Of a stretch of 62,751 nt of DNA, positions 8,514 through 16,032 are shown piece by piece. A model generated the notes under the pieces. The model was not told the DNA's origin. It did no database searches and worked only from the letters and a program-made list of their open reading frames with translations. The DNA is from Nonomuraea ceibae. Its GTDB lineage: Bacteria > Actinomycetota > Actinomycetes > Streptosporangiales > Streptosporangiaceae. The first letter of the stretch is position 1. Each line of letters opens with the position of its first letter. The stretch spans positions 1 to 62,751 of the forward strand of contig NZ_JAHKRO010000053.1 in NCBI RefSeq assembly GCF_019396325.1, read 5' to 3'. The translations under genes and the position numbers were made by a program.

Positions 8514-9278
8514 TCAGAAGAACGATGGGATCCGGTCGGCGCCCTTGCCCGGTCGGAAAGTGCGCCATACCCATACTTGCGCGGCGACCATGAGGGGTGC
8601 GAACGGGAGCACCATGAGACTGAGCACATTCAGCGTGGCCGGGGGCGCGCTGTGGTCGAGCAGGTAGCCCATGGCGCCCGCGAGCAGGCCGAGCGCGGGC
8701 AGCGCGGCGACGGCCCCGGTGAGGGCGAGCACGCGTCCGGACCGGGCGGCGCCGGTGAGCGCGGGGTCGCGCCAGCCGAGGAACGTCCAGCCGTGGAAGG
8801 CGAACAGCAGCGTGACCACGACGCCCAGCAGCAGCCCCACGGGGTGCATGGGGGAGGAGGTGAACCCGGTGGCGGCCCCGTACAGGGCCATGCCCCAGCC
8901 GGCCGACAGCCACAGTGAGCCGAGGGCGATGAGGGCGTCCCAGAAGCGGCGCCAGCCGGGGCCGCCCACGCGGCGGCGGAACCACAGCCCGGCGTCGCGC
9001 ACGACCCACGCCAGCAGCATGGCCACGACCAGCGGGTAGAGACCGAACAGCACCTCGCCTTCGAGCATCGGGTAGACGCCGAACAGCGTCCCGGCGACGG
9101 CGACCAGCCACACCTCGTTGGCGAGCACGAACGGCGCGATGGCGGCGACCATCCGGTCGCGGCGTTCGACGGTCCGGCCGAGGACGGGCAGCAGCAGCCC
9201 CACGCCCAGGTCGAACCCCTCAAGGGCGAAATATCCGGCAAGCAGCACGGCGAAGAGGGCGAACCACAGCAATTCCAT
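8514..9278 (-). CDS. cydB: Cytochrome bd oxidase subunit II, unusually short
   Basis: The 254-aa membrane protein begins like CydB (FALEGFDLGVG at about residues 17-27, then NEVWLV) and ends like it, with a TLNVLSLMVLPFAPLM helix and a short basic tail. CydB of well-studied bacteria is about 330-380 aa. By my alignment from memory, roughly 70-80 residues covering about two helices are missing between HPVGLLLG and the last helix. The frame is uninterrupted, so this is not a simple frameshift. ATG at 9278 has GGGAG at 9285-9289, overlapping the cydA stop. It should pair with CydA. Confidence 0.85.
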   Translation of the reverse strand: MELLWFALFAVLLAGYFALEGFDLGVGLLLPVLGRTVERRDRMVAAIAPFVLANEVWLVAVAGTLFGVYPMLEGEVLFGLYPLVVAMLLAWVVRDAGLWFRRRVGGPGWRRFWDALIALGSLWLSAGWGMALYGAATGFTSSPMHPVGLLLGVVVTLLFAFHGWTFLGWRDPALTGAARSGRVLALTGAVAALPALGLLAGAMGYLLDHSAPPATLNVLSLMVLPFAPLMVAAQVWVWRTFRPGKGADRIPSFF

Positions 9279-9288
9279 GTGCGACTCC

Positions 9289-10458
9289 CTAGTACGTCAG
9301 CGCGGGGGCGCGCCGCTCGCCGGCGGCGCCGAGGGACAGGTCGTCGCCGGGCCCGCGCCGGATGATCCGGGCGATGAGCACGTAGTCGACGACCGCGAGC
9401 AGCCCGAGCACCGCGGTGAACCCGGCGAGCGAGGCGGTGACCATGCCCGAGGTGAGCCCGGGCGTCAGGGCGTCGGCGACGGTGAGCCGCTCCCAGATCA
9501 TCCACGGCTGCCGCCCGATCTCCCTGGCCAGCCAGCCGAGAACGGCCAGCACGAACGGCAGCGGCGTCAGCGCGATCAGCAGCGGGTGCGCCCACCGCCA
9601 GCGGGGCAGCAGGCGGATGCACGGCAGCATGAAGAACAGCACGATCAGCGAGAACAGGTGCCCGCCCTCGACCATGAAGCCGAGCGGCACGGCGGCGGCC
9701 GCGTTGCCGGAGAACTTCCCGGGCTGGATGCCGACGGCGAACTGCGCGTAGCCGAACATCACGGTCACCGTGATGCCGATCGCGGCGGTGATCACGCCGG
9801 TCTTCATCGACCGGGTGAAGAACTCCACCTCGGCGGTGCGGCGCCGCAACTGGTAGGCGCTGGCGCCGACGAGCACCATCCCCCCGGTGAACAGCCCGGC
9901 GCCCAGCACGTGCGGGAACGCGTACACCAGGGCGTCGTTGGTGAGCAGCGCGCCGAAGTCGGTCAGCTCCAGCCGCCCGCCGGACAGCACCGCGCCCGCC
10001 GGGTTCTGCAGGAACGCGTTCGCGGTCAGGATGAAGAACGCGCTGCCGTACGCGGTGGCGGTGACCATCCAGATGCACGCCACGTGCGCCCACTTGGGCA
10101 GCCGCCCCCAGCCGAAGATCCACAGTCCGAGGAAGGTGGATTCGAGGAAGAACGCCACCAGGGTCTCCATGGCCAGCGGCGCGCCGAACACGTCGCCCGC
10201 GTAGTGCGACAGCCCGCTCCACGCCAGCCCGAACTGGAACTCCATCACCAGACCGGTCACGATGCCGAGGGCGTAGTTGATCAGGTAGATCTGCCCCCAG
10301 AAGCGCGTCATCCGCTCGTGCAGCGGCAGGCCGGTGCGCGCCCAGCGGGTGTGCATGATCGCCACCAGCGGCGCGAGCCCCAGGGTGAGCAGCACGAACA
10401 GGAAGTGCAGGCTTCCCGTCACGGCGAACTGGGTGCGCGCCAGGTCGAGTACGTCCAA
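9289..10458 (-). CDS. cydA: Cytochrome bd oxidase subunit I lacking most of the Q-loop
   Basis: The protein is 389 aa from a TTG start at 10458, which has GGAG upstream; no in-frame ATG serves. Conserved CydA features are present: H18 (heme b595 ligand), MEFQFG, E98 and E106 in AMETLVAFFLEST, H183 (heme b558 side) and GRQPW at 315-319. The quinol-binding Q-loop is nearly gone: IQPGKF (244-249) is followed within about 10 residues by PLGF, where usual CydAs have over 100 residues. The heme b558 ligand M393 of E. coli aligns with glycine; H267 is adjacent. E. coli CydA is 522 aa. It leads cydABDC. Confidence 0.85.
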   Translation of the reverse strand: MDVLDLARTQFAVTGSLHFLFVLLTLGLAPLVAIMHTRWARTGLPLHERMTRFWGQIYLINYALGIVTGLVMEFQFGLAWSGLSHYAGDVFGAPLAMETLVAFFLESTFLGLWIFGWGRLPKWAHVACIWMVTATAYGSAFFILTANAFLQNPAGAVLSGGRLELTDFGALLTNDALVYAFPHVLGAGLFTGGMVLVGASAYQLRRRTAEVEFFTRSMKTGVITAAIGITVTVMFGYAQFAVGIQPGKFSGNAAAAVPLGFMVEGGHLFSLIVLFFMLPCIRLLPRWRWAHPLLIALTPLPFVLAVLGWLAREIGRQPWMIWERLTVADALTPGLTSGMVTASLAGFTAVLGLLAVVDYVLIARIIRRGPGDDLSLGAAGERRAPALTY

Positions 10459-10495
10459 GGTTCCGCTCCGTCGTTGTGTCTGTCTACATATAGAG

Positions 10496-10511
10496 AGCCT
10501 ACATGTAGGCT
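10496..10511. promoter_or_regulatory. 16-bp perfect palindrome between cydA and padR, probable PadR operator
   Basis: AGCCTACATGTAGGCT is a perfect palindrome. CTACAT also occurs just left (10484-10489) and right (10514-10519), giving three copies at about one-and-a-half-turn spacing. The site lies between the divergent cydA (start 10458) and padR-family gene (start 10547), so one regulator could control both directions. A PadR-type protein binding here is inference from position. Confidence 0.55.
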
Positions 10512-10546
10512 GGCTACATGAAGAACGGATGCCTAGGATCGATGAC

Positions 10547-10882
10547 ATGAATCCCGACGCGCTCCGCGGCCACATGGACGCGCTGCTGCTGTCCGTGCTG
10601 GAGCGCGAGCCCCTGCACGGCTACGCCATCATCGAGGCCCTGCAGGAGCGCAGCGAGGGCGCGCTCTCCGTGCCGACCGGCACGGTCTACCCGGCGCTGC
10701 GCCGGCTGGAGCGCACCGGCTGCCTGGCCAGTGAGTGGGCCACGGTCGGCGGGCGCAGGCGGCGCACCTACCGGCTGACCGACGCGGGGCGCAAGCAGCT
10801 CGCCGCGGAGCGGTCGGCCTGGCGCGAGTTCGCCGGCGTGATCGGCAGCGTGCTCAGGCCCGACCCCGGACCGGCCGGCTGA
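10547..10882 (+). CDS. PadR family transcriptional regulator
   Basis: The 111-aa protein is a PadR winged helix: LLLSVLEREPLHGYAIIEAL at the N-terminus, then GTVYPALRRLERTG (recognition helix) and the wing GGRRRRTYRLT, followed by a short dimerisation helix. PadR proteins repress until a small molecule binds. The ATG at 10547 has AGGA at 10535; an ATG six codons earlier (10529) is possible. It is divergent from cydA with palindrome 10496-10511 between them. It overlaps the convergent HAAS gene tail-to-tail by 29 nt, although HAAS genes usually follow padR in the same direction. Confidence 0.85.
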   Translation: MNPDALRGHMDALLLSVLEREPLHGYAIIEALQERSEGALSVPTGTVYPALRRLERTGCLASEWATVGGRRRRTYRLTDAGRKQLAAERSAWREFAGVIGSVLRPDPGPAG

Positions 10883-11510
10883 CCCGCAGGCACCGGGTGG
10901 CGCAGTAGAGCTGCATGCCCCAGAACGCCCAGGTCACCAGGTTGGCCAGCACCGCGGGCAGGAAGAGCGCGACCCCGGCGGGGGAGGTCTGCGCGAGCAC
11001 CAGGCTCAGCACCCCGGTGACCGGCAGCATCACCCACACGATCACGCCCAGCGACCGGGTGACCAGGCCGGGCCGCACCAGGCCCCGGGCCAGGGCCAGC
11101 AGCGCGGCCCCGCCGTACAGGCCGGTGCCGAGCTGGAGCACGTCGAGCAGCCGCGAGGCGAACACGTGCCAGTCGGCGCGCGGCCCGTAGCCCGCGAAGG
11201 AGCCGGGGTGGAAGCGCCAGACCACCGACCACATGACCACGGTCACCGGCACGCTGACGAACAGCAGCAGCCCCAGCCGCCGCCCCGCGACCGCGGTGAG
11301 CTCCGACTGGAAGCCGGGCGCGATGTCGCGGACCGGGCCGAACTCCTCGATCGCCAGCCGCTCGGCCTCCTCCCGCCCGGCCCCGCCCGCCTCGTAGGCG
11401 TCGGCGGCGTCGACCAGGCTGTCGCGGGCCTCGACGACCATGTCCCGCTTCGGCCCGGACGGCCCGGACAGGGCGCGGCCGAGGTCGGTGACGTAGTCGT
11501 CGATGCGCAT
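10854..11510 (-). CDS. HAAS-domain membrane protein
   Basis: The 218-aa protein starts with a HAAS-like cytoplasmic helical domain (IDDYVTDLGRAL, then a GREEAERLAIEEFG segment, about residues 1-60), followed by four or five hydrophobic segments. HAAS domains often pair with PadR regulators and are thought to relay membrane signals. Here the PadR gene is convergent, and the two genes overlap at their 3' ends by 29 nt. The ATG at 11510 is used; a GTG two codons upstream is possible and neither has a good ribosome-binding site, so translation may be leaderless. Function unknown. Confidence 0.65.
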   Translation of the reverse strand: MRIDDYVTDLGRALSGPSGPKRDMVVEARDSLVDAADAYEAGGAGREEAERLAIEEFGPVRDIAPGFQSELTAVAGRRLGLLLFVSVPVTVVMWSVVWRFHPGSFAGYGPRADWHVFASRLLDVLQLGTGLYGGAALLALARGLVRPGLVTRSLGVIVWVMLPVTGVLSLVLAQTSPAGVALFLPAVLANLVTWAFWGMQLYCATRCLRVSRPVRGRA

Positions 11511-11545
11511 GCGCACCAGTGTACGAACGGTCCCGCCGGGAGCCC

Positions 11546-11594
11546 ATCAGGGTTTTCCCTGATTCGGGTTGTTACGTAGGAAAAAACCTACGTA
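11546..11594. promoter_or_regulatory. Two adjacent perfect inverted repeats upstream of the VOC-ArsR-AHSA1 operon
   Basis: ATCAGGG-TTTT-CCCTGAT spans 11546-11563. TACGTAGG-AAAAAA-CCTACGTA spans 11573-11594 and ends 11 nt before the VOC start codon. The second, placed over the expected promoter, is a strong candidate operator for the ArsR-family protein encoded by the second gene. The first could serve a different regulator or the divergent HAAS gene. Confidence 0.6.
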
Positions 11595-11605
11595 TAGTGG
11601 CTGAC

Positions 11606-11959
11606 ATGCTCATCTCGCACATCGTGACCGTGACCGTGCCCGTCTCCGACCAGGACGCCGCGCACGCCTTCTACACCGGCGTCCTCGGCTTCGAGGTCCG
11701 CACCGACAACCCGTTCCCGATGGGCCGCTGGCTCACCGTCGCGCCCAAGGGGGCCGAGAGCACGCTGCTGCTCGCCTCCTGGTTCCCGTCGATGGCGCCG
11801 ATCGGCGGCCTGGTCCTCTCCTCGCCCGGCGTCGACGCCCTCGCCGAGCGGCTGCGCGAGCACGGCGTGGCCGCCGAAGGGCCCACCGACGAGCCGTGGG
11901 GCAAGCAGCTGCTGTTCTCCGACCCGTTCGGCAACGGCTTCGTGGTCAGCCAGGAATGA
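11606..11959 (+). CDS. VOC family protein in an ArsR-regulated operon
   Basis: The 117-aa glyoxalase-fold protein has the paired beta-alpha-beta modules (FYTGVLGFEV near residue 20; LLFSDPFGNGFVV at the end). The start ATG at 11606 follows the inverted repeat directly. Its stop overlaps the ArsR start (ATGA at 11956-11959). VOC-ArsR-AHSA1 trios are common in actinomycetes; the VOC member is usually a binding protein or detoxifying enzyme with unknown substrate. Its size is normal for a single VOC domain. Confidence 0.8.
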   Translation: MLISHIVTVTVPVSDQDAAHAFYTGVLGFEVRTDNPFPMGRWLTVAPKGAESTLLLASWFPSMAPIGGLVLSSPGVDALAERLREHGVAAEGPTDEPWGKQLLFSDPFGNGFVVSQE

Positions 11960-12282
11960 CCGCCGACCACGTCTTCACCGCGCTGGCCAGCCCGGCCAGG
12001 CGCGAGCTGCTGAGGCTGCTGCGCGAGGAGGGCTCGCAGCCCGCCGGCCGGCTGGCCGACCGCTTCGACATGAGCCGGCCCAGCGTCTCCGAGCACCTCA
12101 AGGTGCTCAGGGACGCCGGGCTGGTGGCCGAGACCCGCAAGGGCCGCGAGAGGCACTACCGGCTGGAGGCGGCGCCGCTCATGGAGATCCGCGACTGGCT
12201 GACCCCGTACGAGCGCTTCTGGCGCCAGAAGCTGACCGATCTCACCGACCTGCTGGACGACCTGGAGGACGACGATGCCTGA
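11956..12282 (+). CDS. ArsR/SmtB family transcriptional regulator
   Basis: The 108-aa winged-helix repressor begins VFTALASPARRELLRLLRE, with the recognition helix in MSRPSVSEHLKVLRDAGLV and the wing GRERHYRLE. It lacks the ELCVCD metal motif of classical ArsR. It belongs to the non-metal group that accompanies AHSA1/SRPBCC genes. ATG at 11956 overlaps the VOC stop; the stop overlaps the AHSA1 start by 8 nt. It probably represses its own operon through 11573-11594. Confidence 0.85.
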   Translation: MTADHVFTALASPARRELLRLLREEGSQPAGRLADRFDMSRPSVSEHLKVLRDAGLVAETRKGRERHYRLEAAPLMEIRDWLTPYERFWRQKLTDLTDLLDDLEDDDA

Positions 12283-12697
12283 CGACAGGAGGGCGATCCG
12301 GCTGGACCAGTTCATCGGCCACCCGCCCGCCAAGGTGTGGCGGGCGCTCACCGACCCCGGCCTGGTGACCCGCTGGCTCATGCCCGGCGACTACCGGGCC
12401 GAGGTGGGGCACCGGTTCACCTTCACCACGACGCCCAGGCCCGACGTCGGCTTCGACGGCGTGGTGCCCTGCGAGGTGCTGGAGGTCGAGCCGGAGAAAC
12501 TGGTCAAGCTGGCCTGGGGCCGCGAAGGCTGGATCGTCACCTGGCGGCTCGAACCCGAGGGCCACGGCACCCGGTTCTTCCTCGACCACGAGGGCTTCGA
12601 CCCGGACGACCCGGCCCAGCAGCTGTCGCGCCGGATCATGGGCGGCGGCTGGCCGCGCATCGTCACCCTGATCGGGCGGATCGCCGGCGAGCTGTGA
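12275..12697 (+). CDS. AHSA1/SRPBCC domain protein
   Basis: The 140-aa protein is one SRPBCC (AHSA1-type) domain: an N-terminal strand followed by AKVWRALTDPGLVTRWLMPGD, then FDGVVPCEVLEVEPEKLVKLAW and a C-terminal helix. These helix-grip folds bind hydrophobic ligands. Pairing with an ArsR regulator is standard. It overlaps the ArsR gene by 8 nt and the convergent solenoid-protein gene by 35 nt (12663-12697). Confidence 0.85.
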   Translation: MPDDRRAIRLDQFIGHPPAKVWRALTDPGLVTRWLMPGDYRAEVGHRFTFTTTPRPDVGFDGVVPCEVLEVEPEKLVKLAWGREGWIVTWRLEPEGHGTRFFLDHEGFDPDDPAQQLSRRIMGGGWPRIVTLIGRIAGEL

Positions 12698-13700
12698 GCC
12701 AGCGCAGCATCGGCCAGAGCGTCCCGCGCCGGCCGAGCGCCAGCGTGCACTCCGTGAGCCGCAGCCCCGACGGGTGGGCCAGCCCGGCGAACCGGCAGGA
12801 CGACAGGTCCAGCCCGGCCAGCGCCAGGCTGGCCGCGTCCACCTGGCGCAGCGACGTCAGCGTGGCCCGGCCGCGCCCGGTCACCGTCGCCGGGCCGCGC
12901 AGCACCGCACCCTCCAGGTCGGCCTGCGAATCGGTCAGCCGCAGCGTGGTCGCGCCCGCCACCCGCACCTGGCGCAGGTCCACCCCGCAGCCGCGCACGG
13001 CCACGTCCAGCGTCGCGTCGGCCCGCGCGCGGGCGGCCGACAGCCGGCCGGTCGCCGACAGGTAGGCGTCGGCGGCGAAGTGCGCGGCGTCGAACCCGGC
13101 GCTGCCGGCCACCTTGCGGAACGACAGCGTGCGCCCGAACCGCGCGCCCCGGAAGCACGCCGCCTCGCCCAGCCGGGCGCCGTCGAACGTCGCGTACCCG
13201 TCGAACCTGGCGCTCTCGCACGACAGCCCGTGCTCGAAGACGGCCTGGCTGAACAGCGCGTCGCGCGACATCACCGCCCGGTCCAGCGACACGTGCCCGC
13301 GCGCCCGCACCCCGTGGAAGGACAGCTCCCTGGCGAACCAGGCCCCGGCCAGCGACACGTTGCCGTCGAAGCGGGCGCCGAAGAACGACGCCAGGCGCTC
13401 GAACCTGGCCCCGTCGAGCGACACGTCCCCCTGGAAGGCCACGCCCGACAGCCGCACGTCGCCGGTGAACCTGGCCCGGTCCAGCCGCGCCCGGCCCGGC
13501 CGGTCGCCCGCCGCCGCCAGCACCCGGCGCAGCAGGTCGCCGCCCACGGTGGTGCCGCGCAGGTCCAGCAGGCGGCCCGGGGCCAGGGCGGCGAGGGCGG
13601 CCGACAGCTCCTCGTGGGGCAGATGGGCCAGGCAGCGCCCGGACGGCGGGCGGGCGACTCCGGTGCAGGCGGCCGAGTGCGCGCAGGTGACCCAGTCCAT
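12663..13700 (-). CDS. Pentapeptide-like beta-solenoid protein with 11-residue repeats
   Basis: This 345-aa protein starts with a short Cys-containing segment (DWVTCAHSAACTGV) and then shows about ten consecutive 11-residue repeats of the pattern [AV]xFxxxxSFxG (about residues 68-190), for example ARFDGNVSLAG followed by AWFARELSFHG. This matches the Pentapeptide_3 class of right-handed quadrilateral solenoid. The C-terminal 130 residues are less regular, ending in a basic TARRRSARSG tail. Function unknown; some such proteins mimic DNA to protect gyrase, but there is no specific evidence here. ATG at 13700 is chosen because the repeat-free N-terminus starts there. Confidence 0.75.
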   Translation of the reverse strand: MDWVTCAHSAACTGVARPPSGRCLAHLPHEELSAALAALAPGRLLDLRGTTVGGDLLRRVLAAAGDRPGRARLDRARFTGDVRLSGVAFQGDVSLDGARFERLASFFGARFDGNVSLAGAWFARELSFHGVRARGHVSLDRAVMSRDALFSQAVFEHGLSCESARFDGYATFDGARLGEAACFRGARFGRTLSFRKVAGSAGFDAAHFAADAYLSATGRLSAARARADATLDVAVRGCGVDLRQVRVAGATTLRLTDSQADLEGAVLRGPATVTGRGRATLTSLRQVDAASLALAGLDLSSCRFAGLAHPSGLRLTECTLALGRRGTLWPMLRWLTARRRSARSG

Positions 13701-13806
13701 GCAGGGGTCATACCCGGGGCGGGTCCATGTCAAGGTTCGGAGATTTCATGTTCCAGCCTTGTCCATGGAGGAAGATACGGCGGGGACTGCCTCTAAAGTG
13801 CGGATT

Positions 13807-15504
13807 ATGCGTGCTTTACCGCTTGCCGCGCTCACCGTGGCAGCCACCCTCACCGCCACCCTCACTGCCGGGGCCGTACCCGCCTCCGCGGCCCCTGCCG
13901 GGCCCTGTGACACCCCGGCGGACCGGCAGGTCGCCGAGGTCCAGGGCCGCGGCGCCGCCACCCCGCTCGCCGGGCAGAGCGTCCGGGTGGAGGGCGTCGT
14001 CACCGGCGACTTCCAGCGCGGCGACCAGCTCAGCGGCTTCTTCCTCCAGGACCCGACGCCGGACGGCGACCCGGCCACCTCCGACGGCCTGTTCGCCTTC
14101 GCCCGCGACACCTTCAAGGACGTCAAGGTCGGCGACCGCGTCCTGGTGACGGGCCGGGCGATCGAGTACAACGGCTGGACCGAGCTGTCACCGGTCACCG
14201 CCGTCGACGTGTGCGGCACCGGCTCCGTCGCGCCCCTGCGCCAGAGCCTGCCCGCCGACGGGCTGGAGTCCGTGGAGAACGTGCTGCTCACCTTCCCGCA
14301 GCCGCTGACCGTCAGCGACCACTACGACCTGGGCCGCTTCGGCGAGGTGACGCTCTCCTCCGGCGGCCGGCTGTTCCAGCCGACCGACCGGCCCGGCGTC
14401 GACCCGGCGCTCAACCAGCGGCGCTCCCTGCTGCTCGACGACGGCTCCTCCCGCCAGAACCCTGCCACCCTCCCGCCCCTGGCCCGCGCCGGCGACACCG
14501 TCACCGGCCTCACCGGCGTCCTCGGGTACGGGTTCGGCGCCTACCGCCTGCAGCCCACCGAGCCCGTCGCCTACCGAGCGGCCAACCCGCGCCCGGCCAG
14601 GCCCGCCCGGGTGGGCGGCAACGTCAAGGTGGCCTCGTTCAACACGCTCAACTGGTTCACCACGCTCGGCTCGCGCGGCGCCACCGACGCCGCCGAGCAG
14701 CAGCGGCAGCTCGCCAAGCTGGTGGCCGCGCTCAAGGGCCTCGACGCCGACGCCGTCGGCCTCATGGAGGTCGAGAACAACGGCCGGACCGCACTCCAGG
14801 CGCTGGTCGACGCCGTCAACGCCGAGGTGGGCGCGGGCACGTACGCCGCCCTGGCCCACCCGTACCCGGGCACCGACGCCATCCAGGTCGGCCTCATCTA
14901 CAAGCCCGCCAAGCTCAAGCCGGTCGGCGAGCCCGCGGCGTCGCGCGACCCGGTCTTCAGCCGGCCGCCGCTCGTCCAGACGTTCCGCCGCACCGGCGGC
15001 GGCCAGCCGTTCACCATGATCGTCAACCATCTCAAGTCCAAGGGCTCCTGCCCCGACGACGGCCCCGACGCCGACCAGGGCGACGGCCAGGGCTGCTGGA
15101 ACGCCACCCGCGTCAAGCAGGCGCAGGCGCTGCTCGGCCTGACCACGGACCTGCCCAACCCGATCGTGCTCGGCGACCTCAACGCCTACGGCGAGGAGGA
15201 CCCCATCGGCACGCTCGAAGCCGGCGGCCTCACCAGCGTCACCAAGAAGCACGTGCCCGCCTCCCAGCGCTACAGCTACGTCTTCGAGGGCCTGGCCGGG
15301 GAGCTCGACCACATGCTGGTCGGCAGGCAGCTCCTCAAGCGCGTCACCGGCGCCGCCATCTGGCACGTGAACGCCGACGAGCCCCGCATCCTCGACTACA
15401 ACACCGAGTTCAACCCGCCCGGCCTCTACCGGCCGGACGCCTACCGCTCCTCCGACCACGACCCGCTCGTCGTCGGGCTCGCCCTGCCGGGAGGCCGCGG
15501 CTGA
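13807..15504 (+). CDS. Secreted ExeM/NucH-type endonuclease/exonuclease/phosphatase protein
   Basis: The 565-aa protein has a signal peptide (MRALPLAALT to a cleavage near PASAAPAG), an OB-fold/lamin-tail-like region containing VRVEGVVTGDFQ and LSGFFLQD, then an EEP nuclease domain from about residue 270. The domain shows FNTLNWFTT, MEVENNG, VNHLKSKGS, LGDLNAYGEEDP and SSDHDPL, the catalytic Asn/Glu/His/Asp set. It should degrade extracellular DNA or RNA in a divalent-metal-dependent way, for nutrition or biofilm turnover. It is monocistronic and divergent from the solenoid gene. ATG at 13807 gives the proper signal peptide. Confidence 0.9.
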   Translation: MRALPLAALTVAATLTATLTAGAVPASAAPAGPCDTPADRQVAEVQGRGAATPLAGQSVRVEGVVTGDFQRGDQLSGFFLQDPTPDGDPATSDGLFAFARDTFKDVKVGDRVLVTGRAIEYNGWTELSPVTAVDVCGTGSVAPLRQSLPADGLESVENVLLTFPQPLTVSDHYDLGRFGEVTLSSGGRLFQPTDRPGVDPALNQRRSLLLDDGSSRQNPATLPPLARAGDTVTGLTGVLGYGFGAYRLQPTEPVAYRAANPRPARPARVGGNVKVASFNTLNWFTTLGSRGATDAAEQQRQLAKLVAALKGLDADAVGLMEVENNGRTALQALVDAVNAEVGAGTYAALAHPYPGTDAIQVGLIYKPAKLKPVGEPAASRDPVFSRPPLVQTFRRTGGGQPFTMIVNHLKSKGSCPDDGPDADQGDGQGCWNATRVKQAQALLGLTTDLPNPIVLGDLNAYGEEDPIGTLEAGGLTSVTKKHVPASQRYSYVFEGLAGELDHMLVGRQLLKRVTGAAIWHVNADEPRILDYNTEFNPPGLYRPDAYRSSDHDPLVVGLALPGGRG

Positions 15505-15593
15505 GGGCTGGAATGCCCGCGCGAGGGTAGGGGTTCTTCCTGTGTAGAGATGTTGACGTACACACGCTGACGGACGAATGCGAGGAGCCACTT

Positions 15594-15971
15594 GTGGCGA
15601 CCATCGAAGTAACCGAGAAGAACTTCAACGACATCGCCGACAAGGGGATCGTCCTGCTCGACTTCTGGGCGGACTGGTGCGGCCCCTGCAAGATGTTCGG
15701 GCCGATCTTCGAGAAGGCTTCCGAGGAGCACCAGGACATCACGTTCGGCAAGATCGACACCGATCAGGAGCAGGCGCTCTCGCAGGGCTTCGAGATCCGG
15801 TCCATCCCGACGCTGATGGCGATCCGCGACGGCATCGTGGTGTTCTCGCAGCCGGGCGCCATCCCGGCCCCCGCCCTGGCCGACCTCATCCGCCAGGTCC
15901 GCGCCCTGGACATGGACGAGATCCGCGCCGAGCTCGACAAGGAGCTCAAGGACGCGCAGCGGCAGCAGTGA
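15594..15971 (+). CDS. Thioredoxin
   Basis: The 125-aa thioredoxin-fold protein has the WCGPC active site (about residues 27-31) in LLDFWADWCGPCK and the cis-proline loop SIPTLM. It reduces disulfides in the cytoplasm; there is no signal peptide. The C-terminus has a charged helix beyond the usual 105-110 aa. The GTG start at 15594 is fixed by GAGGAG at 15582-15587. It is monocistronic and ends at a strong terminator. The genome probably has a separate trxA next to trxB, so this may be a secondary thioredoxin. Confidence 0.93.
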   Translation: MATIEVTEKNFNDIADKGIVLLDFWADWCGPCKMFGPIFEKASEEHQDITFGKIDTDQEQALSQGFEIRSIPTLMAIRDGIVVFSQPGAIPAPALADLIRQVRALDMDEIRAELDKELKDAQRQQ

Positions 15972-15979
15972 GACGACAG

Positions 15980-16013
15980 GGCAGCCCCGCTCGCGGCGGG
16001 GCTGCCGTGTTTT
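15980..16013 (+). terminator. Rho-independent terminator of the thioredoxin gene
   Basis: GGCAGCCCCGC (15980-15990) pairs exactly with GCGGGGCTGCC (15996-16006), loop TCGCG, followed by GTGTTTT. It starts 9 nt after the thioredoxin stop and also faces the convergent methyltransferase gene. Confidence 0.85.
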
Positions 16014-16032
16014 CAGTGACGCCCGGTGAGGC

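Noticed and set aside
5316..9111. Long open frames opposite or out of phase with cydC and cydD (for example 6864-8918 plus, 6730-9111 minus)
   Set aside because: Arg/Pro/Ala/Gly-rich translations without family features; explained by GC-rich third codon positions of the cyd genes.
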